From positions 4,355,501 to 4,419,500 of the forward strand of contig NC_071669.1 of assembly GCF_028554725.1 (NCBI RefSeq): a stretch of DNA of 64,000 nt, written 5' to 3'. The DNA is from Zeugodacus cucurbitae. Taxonomy: Eukaryota > Arthropoda > Insecta > Diptera > Tephritidae. The notes below the pieces were generated by a model, which worked only from the letters and a program-made list of their open reading frames with translations, did no database searches and was not told where the DNA came from. A program made the translations under genes and the position numbers. This document shows, in pieces, positions 57,935 through 64,000 of this stretch (position 1 is its first letter; each line of letters starts with the position of its first letter).

Positions 57935-58715
57935 TAAAAAAAAAAAATTAAAATAAAAATAAAAAAAAAAATTTAAATAAAATTTATAAATAAAATTAAA
58001 AAAAATAAAAACAAAAATTTAAAAAAAAAATTTTAAAAAAATTAAAAAAAAATTTAAATAAATTTTAAAAATAAAATTAAAAAAAAAATTTAAAAAATAA
58101 AATTAAATAAATTTTAAAAATAAAATTTAAAAAAAATTAAATAAATTTTAAAAATAAAATTTAAAAAATAAAATAAAAAAAAACATAAAAAAATTTAAAT
58201 AAATTTTAAAAATAAAATTAAAAAAAATTAAAAAATAAAATTAAATAAATTTTAAAAATAAAATTTAAAAAAATTAAAAAAATAAAATTAAATAAATTTT
58301 AAAAATAAAATTAAAAAAAATTAAAAAAAAATTAAATAAATTTTAAAAATAAAATTAAAAAAATTAAAAAATAAAATTAAATAAATTTTAAAAATAAAAT
58401 TAAAAAAAATAAAATTTAAAAAAATTAAAAAAATAAAATTAAATAAATTTTAAAAATAAAATTAAAAAAAATTAAAAAAAAATTAAATAAATTTTAAAAA
58501 TAAAATTAAAAAAATTAAAAAATAAAATTAAATAAATTTTAAAAATAAAATAAAAAAAAAATAAAAAAATAAAATTAAATAAATTTTAAAAATAAAATTA
58601 AAAAAAATTAAAAAAAAAATTAAATAAATTTTAAAAATAAAATTAAAAAAATAAAATAAAAAAAAATAAAAAAATTTAAAATAAATTTAAAAAATAAAAT
58701 TAAAATATTTTTTAA
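57935..58715 (+). repeat. AT-only minisatellite
   Basis: Nearly pure A and T. A unit like TAAATAAATTTTAAAAATAAAA followed by a variable A-run and TTAAAAAA recurs more than a dozen times, with irregular spacing of about 45-70 bp. Expanded by slippage and unequal exchange. Confidence 0.9.
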
Positions 58716-59590
58716 CAATAAAATTTTATTACAGAAACCATTTTTTTCTCTACTCACATGTGTTGCAAAGTAATATAAAAACCAGCTTTTCTAAACATCA
58801 CCAGCTGTCGCTTGCCATACAGTACATCAAGCGCATGAATAATGTATGCCAAACACATTTCGGCACTTAGCATTGGTAAATAGGCAAATAAACCTTCATG
58901 TGAAATATATTTGTTTGTAAAGCACGAATTCATATGTGCCCATAAGCAAACTAGCATTTAACCGTTTGTAAGTCAAACTGCACTCAAATTTAGACCTCCA
59001 CAAGTGTTTGCTTATCGACAGACCGCTCCAAAGCGTTCTAAATACGAGTAAATAGGTTCATTTTATATGTTATGTGCTGTGTGTATGTAGTTTACCAAGT
59101 TTCATTATTTGCCACACACTTTTGACTTCATATTCGGTAACTGGCAACAGGTTTCAACTCATTCTGGCCCAAATCACCGGTTGAGAGGCGTGTGATTCGC
59201 ATTTTACAAAGCTAGCTACAGCTGGAGAAGTGAAAAACTAACGCGTTATGTATGTGAATATGTTTACAACTTCATTCATATAAATACTTCTTTCGAACTA
59301 GTGTTGCTTGACATACATATTCAACGCCTCTCATTTGCATATAATGAATGTTCTACATATAAATATCAAATATACAGACGGACATGCATACATATGTATG
59401 TATATAGTATATACAGTATTTTTGTCGATTTGAGTTTGGGCATATTTGCATAATTTTGCAATTGTCAAATGGCTTATAATAGGTCAGGAGTAACGGTTTT
59501 CAGTTTTCGGGAGCTACAATTATTGTTTTATTGATATCTTTTTTTATATAGAAATTCTGGCACGGTTCTTAATATTTTTCTGTATTTATT
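58716..59590. other. Non-repetitive stretch, nothing recognised
   Basis: Contains a TATTACAG acceptor-like word ending at 58734, but no credible exon follows it. Confidence 0.4.
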
Positions 59591-59599
59591 TTTTTTAGA

Positions 59600-59970
59600 A
59601 ATGTAAGTCAAGTCTATTTACATATAACCGTTCCACAGTCGTTCGGCTTGTATGAAGGCGCGGTCAGAAATGCTTCCCGTTGAGATATCGCTATGAAATT
59701 TTCACCAAAAATCTAGAAAAATATTTTAAATATATAGTAAAAAATTGACTACATCGGACTATTAGGTCCTATAGCTCACATAGCACAGTAATTGCACTTA
59801 TATGACGATGATGCTCAAAAATACTTCTCATGGTCATGGTTGGAGCGTCAAAACTTTCAGTACGGCTTTGTAAAAAAATTTAAGAAAGCGATAAATAAGC
59901 TGAACATGATTTGTCGTTATAGCTTCCCCCATCCAACCCCCACATTCAACCTATAAGAATAATATCATAT
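59600..59970 (+). mobile_element. Degenerate HLE-like fragment
   Basis: Contains GTTGAGATATCGCTATGAAA, TTTTCACCAAAAATCTAGAA and ACATCGGACTATTAGGTCC, the style of interior blocks seen in DINE-type elements at 0.2-1.7 kb and 34-39 kb. No recognisable ends, so this is a low-confidence partial copy. Confidence 0.45.
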
Positions 59971-60458
59971 AAAAAAATCATGTAGGATTTCTTAACGATT
60001 TTTGTTCAACATTTTTGACGCACTTTCTTCATTCTCGAAGGTAAAAGTGTTGAATATGACAACCAATCATTTTACAATTTAATCTTTAAACCGTAAAGAA
60101 AATGTCAAACCACCATCTTTTGTCAACAAAAAGTTGTCAAAGAGTCAGATCTTGCAAACAAGAAGCTGTCAAATCAGCACATTGCTGACGAAATATTCAT
60201 TTTACTGACGTCAGGAACCCCGTCATCAGCTGATATTGTCAAATGCTTTGAAAGTGATTAACAAAATCACACATTCAAGAGTAAAGACCATGGAGTGAGT
60301 CATTCGGTCTCTTTTTTCACTGATAAATACCAAACCTTTTGATTTATTTCAGCTTCGGAAGAAAGCTATTTTAATATTGGTAAAGAAAGAATTTCAAAAA
60401 AAAGTTATTTGTATACCTTCAGTTCCTCCAGTTTATGATATAGTGAATTCTGCAATAA

Positions 60459-60848
60459 TAGCGTTTTCACACAGGAGCTAATTGATCAATTAACCGGTCA
60501 CTGCTCGATTAAAACGCTAATTAAGATCGATTTACCATACAAAATAAAAATCCACATTTATTTTTAATTGAATTTTAATCGACTTGAAAATCAAATGCAA
60601 CTCTGCTACAAAGACGTACGATATACGTTCTTTCTCTGCAATTGGCTGAATTTTTTGATAAAAAAAGTAGATGTCGCTGCTAAAAATAGCAATCAGCTTA
60701 TGAAATTTTACCAACTTCTTATGAAAAGCAAAAACAAAAAAGTATAACAGCTGTTCAATTATCGAGTAGCCGGCAGTGTGAAGGGCAAAATTTTGTTTCT
60801 CTATCAAAATTTCAATTGATCAATTAATTTGGCTGTGTAAAACGGCTA
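60459..60848 (+). mobile_element. Harbinger-like MITE, copy 1
   Basis: Ends TAGCGTTTTCACACAG and (complement) TAGCCGTTTTACACAG, with subterminal AATTGATCAATT on both sides. TAA flanks it directly (60456-60458 and 60849-60851). 390 bp, non-coding. TAA/TTA duplications are typical of PIF/Harbinger elements. Confidence 0.82.
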
Positions 60849-60851
60849 TAA

Positions 60852-61775
60852 GAACTAATGAAGGAGGAAAAATAAATTATTCAATGAATGCTTTGAAAAT
60901 GATGAAAATATGTACTAATTGTCAGAAAAATAGAAATATTTTATTACCCGAATTATATTATAAAAGCAAAACTTCCTGTAGTTTTATCAGGGATGCTTTG
61001 AGCTCAACTTAAGCTACAATAATATTCGTGTGAATGAAAAGTGCAGGTTAAAAAAGTTATATTAAGTCGTAATCCCTTCTCAGTCACATTCAGTAATATT
61101 TTATTTTTAAATTTATATTTTTCATTTTATTTTCGACACTTATTTTAATTAACATTAAATACTATACTTTTAATTAACATTAAACACCACTCTACTTAAC
61201 ATTTAATCATACACTTTGCATTCACTTTAATTATAGGTTTCTAATAAGCACTTTTTTTGTGATTTAAACCGAAATAAATCAAATTTTAACAAGCGTCATA
61301 AAAATATTAGTAAATATTGTCGCTGCTGATTTGTTTTTGTTGCTTTATACAACAAGTTGCTAATTGTATTTTAACACAAATCACATGCTATTTACATATA
61401 CAAATATTTATGCTTTTGATAATATATATTTATATGTACGAATAGATCATTCGACTACTACTTCTTCCTTCACATAAATATTCAGCTACTTTAAAATTAG
61501 AATGGCAATAGTTATTGGTTTGATTTTAATGACATTTACTAGTCAAATTGTTATAAAAAAGGTGCTATTTAGTATGGCGCGCGTGCTGGTACTCAAGTAA
61601 ACATTTTTAGAACTGCATTAATTGGCAGACATATGAAATTGCATCATTTCGAAGAGTAAGATGACTACATAGCTGTAGTAAAGTATTAAAAAAAAATGTT
61701 GCACTTTACAGTACTAATTCGATGGATAAATTCTAAATTTTACTGCAATATTTTACTCTGTATGCTTTCTGATCT
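60852..61775. other. AT-rich spacer between the inverted MITE pair
   Basis: Rich in AATTAACATTAAA words (61145-61205). No gene seen. Confidence 0.45.
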
Positions 61776-61778
61776 TAA

Positions 61779-62177
61779 TAGCGTTTTTAGACAGCCAAAT
61801 TAATTGATCAATCAAAATGTTTATTGAGAAACCCTTTTTTTTTTGCATTTTAACTGCCGGCTACTCGATAACCGGTCAGTTGTTATACATTTTTGTTTTT
61901 GCTTTTCATAAGAAGTTGGTAAGTTTCATCAGCTGATTGTTAGTTTTTAGCAGCGACATCTACCGTATCTTTTTGTTAACAAAAAATTTAGCCAATCGCA
62001 GAGAAAGAACGTATATCGTACGGCTTTGTCGCAGAGTTGCATTTGATTTTCAAGTCGATTAAAATTCAATCAAAAATTAATGTAGATTTTTATTTGTGTG
62101 GTAAATCGATCTTAATTAGCGTTTTAATCGAGCGGAGGCCGGTTAATTGAACAATTTGCTCCTGTTTAAAAAGGCTT
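61779..62177 (-). mobile_element. Harbinger-like MITE, copy 2 (inverted)
   Basis: Matches copy 1 in reverse complement along its whole length (shared AGAGAAAGAACGTATATCGT, ATTTGATTTTCAAGTCGATT and TTAATTAGCGTTTTAATCG). TAA flanks both sides (61776-61778, 62178-62180). 399 bp. Confidence 0.82.
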
Positions 62178-62217
62178 TAAGGTAAATAAATAATTATTTT
62201 TTGTGGTTCGAAAATTT

Positions 62218-62700
62218 ATATTAAAATTAAAATTAAAATTAAAATTAAAATTAAAATTAAAATTAAAATTAAAATTAAAATTAAAATTAAAATTAAAATT
62301 AAAATTAAAATTAAAATTAAAATTAAAATTAAAATCAAAATTAAATTTAAAATTAAAATAAAATAAAATAAAATAAAATAAAATAAAATAAAATAAAATA
62401 AAATTAAATTAAATTAAAATAAAATTGAAATTAAAATTAAAAAATTAAAATTAAAATTAAAATTAAAATTAAAATTAAAATTAAAATCAAAATTAAAATT
62501 AAAATTAAAATTAAAATTAAAATTAAAATTAAAATTAAAATTAAAATTAAAATAAAATAAAATAAAATAAAATAAAATAAAATAAAATTAAATTAAATTA
62601 AATTAAAATAAAATTGAAATTAAAATTAAAAAATTAAAATTAAAAAATTAAAATTAAAATTAAAATTAAAATTAAAATTAAAATTAAAAAATTAAAATTA
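62218..62700 (+). repeat. AAAATT hexamer and AAAAT pentamer array
   Basis: Long AAAATT runs alternate with AAAAT runs. The composite block (hexamer run, pentamer run at about 62358-62402, then TTAAATTAAATTAAAATAAA and TTGAAATTAAAATTAAAAAA) is present twice, the second copy starting about 200 bp later. Near-perfect units indicate recent expansion. Confidence 0.92.
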
Positions 62701-64000
62701 ATAATAGTCGCTTTTGGTGTCGAATTTTGTATTTATGTACGTGTTGTCTACTAAAGTAGAATTCTGTCTAAATATACGAGTGTTCTCTGAACTCACATTT
62801 GTCCAACTTACTGCTGGGTTCTTTTCTTCCAATTCTTATTCTCTAAAAGTAGTAATTAACTCTGGTTATTAAGCATATCTGTTTTTTTCTTGCTAGTCAA
62901 AGCGAAAGGCTTCATATAGCTTCATACAGAGTATAAACATGTATCTGTCTGTTAATATTCTAGCTACATTTTTAATTAACTCCTAAGTAAAGTGCGGAAA
63001 CATATGTAGATCATAAATGTATTTTCGTTTCGGCGATAAGTGGTGCTAAGTACTCAAATTTTAAGAACTTTATGAGAAGCTTTTTATTATGGTGGAAAAG
63101 ATTTATGGCAGACTGCTGTTCCAGTGAAGACATTTGGTTGAGAATTTTTATTTTTTATTTTTATATTTTTTTTAATTTAATTTTTAGTGTTCTTGGTAAA
63201 AGAGGGAGGAGCTTAAATAGTAAATAAACAACAATACCACAGAATATTTTTCTGTTAAGATTACGACTTCCATGCAAAACGTGTAAAATTGAGTTAAATA
63301 TTTTTTCTCAATTTTAATTTTTGTTTTCTTGAAAATCTTACACGGTTTAATATTTCACTCACATGGTGCTTCTATAAGTACCTACACTTTCTTATGTATA
63401 TATAATATTTGAGTACAACACGTGCCTTATATGCATTACTTAAAAGCCATCTCATATTGCAGTCATCTAGGTTTTAATAAATGAAAGTCGCTTTGTGGAT
63501 TTACATACTTACTTTGTATTGGTTCGATTCACAATCAAGCTTATCACTAATCACGCATTCTAATAGTCATTCACTCATCTACACATACAAACAAAGCTAC
63601 GTGCAACGAAATAGCTGCTACCCGCTCGTGTTGCCATTTGCTTATGCAATCTTACCTGGAAATTTTATACGCAAATGTGCTGCTGCTGCTGTTAATCCGT
63701 AATTACATAAATACATACATACGCTGATATCATAAGAAAACATACAACTGACACTTCTAATATACATATATACATTTAGCATTTACGCGGATTAGAAATT
63801 AATTTGTGATCTTGTAAATCACGTTCTTGAAAAACCTGATTTGTTGTTATTTTTTTTTCTGGTTTTAGTTTTATCAGAAAAATTGCAATATTATTATAGG
63901 AAAAATACTAGTTTGCTTATTTATGACTATTACAAGTAATCAGTGTTGTAATGACAGATATTTTTGTGTTTGAGAGAGATATGTAAATGAGAGGGAATTG
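62701..64000. other. Non-repetitive stretch, one weak secreted-peptide-like frame
   Basis: A 73-codon frame at 63481-63702 begins MKVALWIYILTLYWF, which resembles a signal peptide, after AATAA. The rest has no domain and composition is ordinary. Not called as a gene. No other signal was seen. Confidence 0.4.

Noticed and set aside
60532..60807. 91-codon minus-strand frame
   Set aside because: Lies inside the Harbinger-like MITE; its inverted copy at 61.8 kb does not keep the frame.
63645..63665. Minus-strand CCAG/GTAAGA juxtaposition
   Set aside because: Weak pyrimidine tract and non-consensus donor, so it does not meet the recursive splice site pattern.
1..64000. tRNA, rRNA or other structural RNA genes
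   Set aside because: No B-box (GGTTCGAATCC-like) paired with an A-box and acceptor stem was seen on either strand; a tRNAscan and Infernal run would settle it.

Overview
This window looks like a piece of a dipteran nuclear genome, most likely a tephritid fruit fly. It is AT-rich, has no long intact reading frames and no operons or bacterial signals, and is packed with decayed transposons typical of higher flies: DINE-1/Helitron-like elements with GTCY microsatellites, several mariner families, short inverted-repeat elements, non-LTR retrotransposon tails and Pif1-type Helitron helicase debris. The genus is inference; no host gene here could be named.

Layout. 0-5 kb: a Helitron-like element (HLE) carrying an exact 154-bp tandem array, then a second HLE on the minus strand split by a dead mariner. 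5.1-6.5 kb: the best host-gene signals on the left, an uninterrupted charged 97-codon frame followed 1 kb later by a textbook juxtaposed acceptor/donor (CAG then GTAAGT), the signature of a recursive splice site or of a 31-nt microexon. 6.6-16.4 kb: degenerate repeats built around AAAGCTC, a TTATG-rich array, and nested inverted-repeat elements. 17.8-31 kb: tandem duplications and retrotransposon 3' fragments of at least two families. 32-39 kb: an internally deleted Helitron, two more HLEs, a TTAA-flanked element and a mariner remnant. 40.3-40.7 kb: a GC-rich possible terminal exon. 41.4-43.1 kb: a three-layer transposon nest with a readable empty site.

45-56 kb contains three plus-strand stretches that look like transcript starts. 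The strongest is at 54.7-55.3 kb, with a TATA box and an Inr at correct spacing, a roughly 500-nt leader with upstream ORFs, a 12-codon coding start and a GTAAGT donor. Weaker ones lie at 46.8-47.05 and 50.5-50.84 kb. If real, they may be alternative first exons of one long plus-strand gene whose main coding exons lie beyond 64 kb; that is inference.

55.4-64 kb: a piggyBac-derived element retaining only the transposase cysteine-rich tail, a local duplication with an HLE in one copy only, an inverted pair of Harbinger-like elements with TAA target duplications, and two large AT-rich arrays. No tRNA, rRNA, CRISPR array or complete protein-coding gene could be supported.
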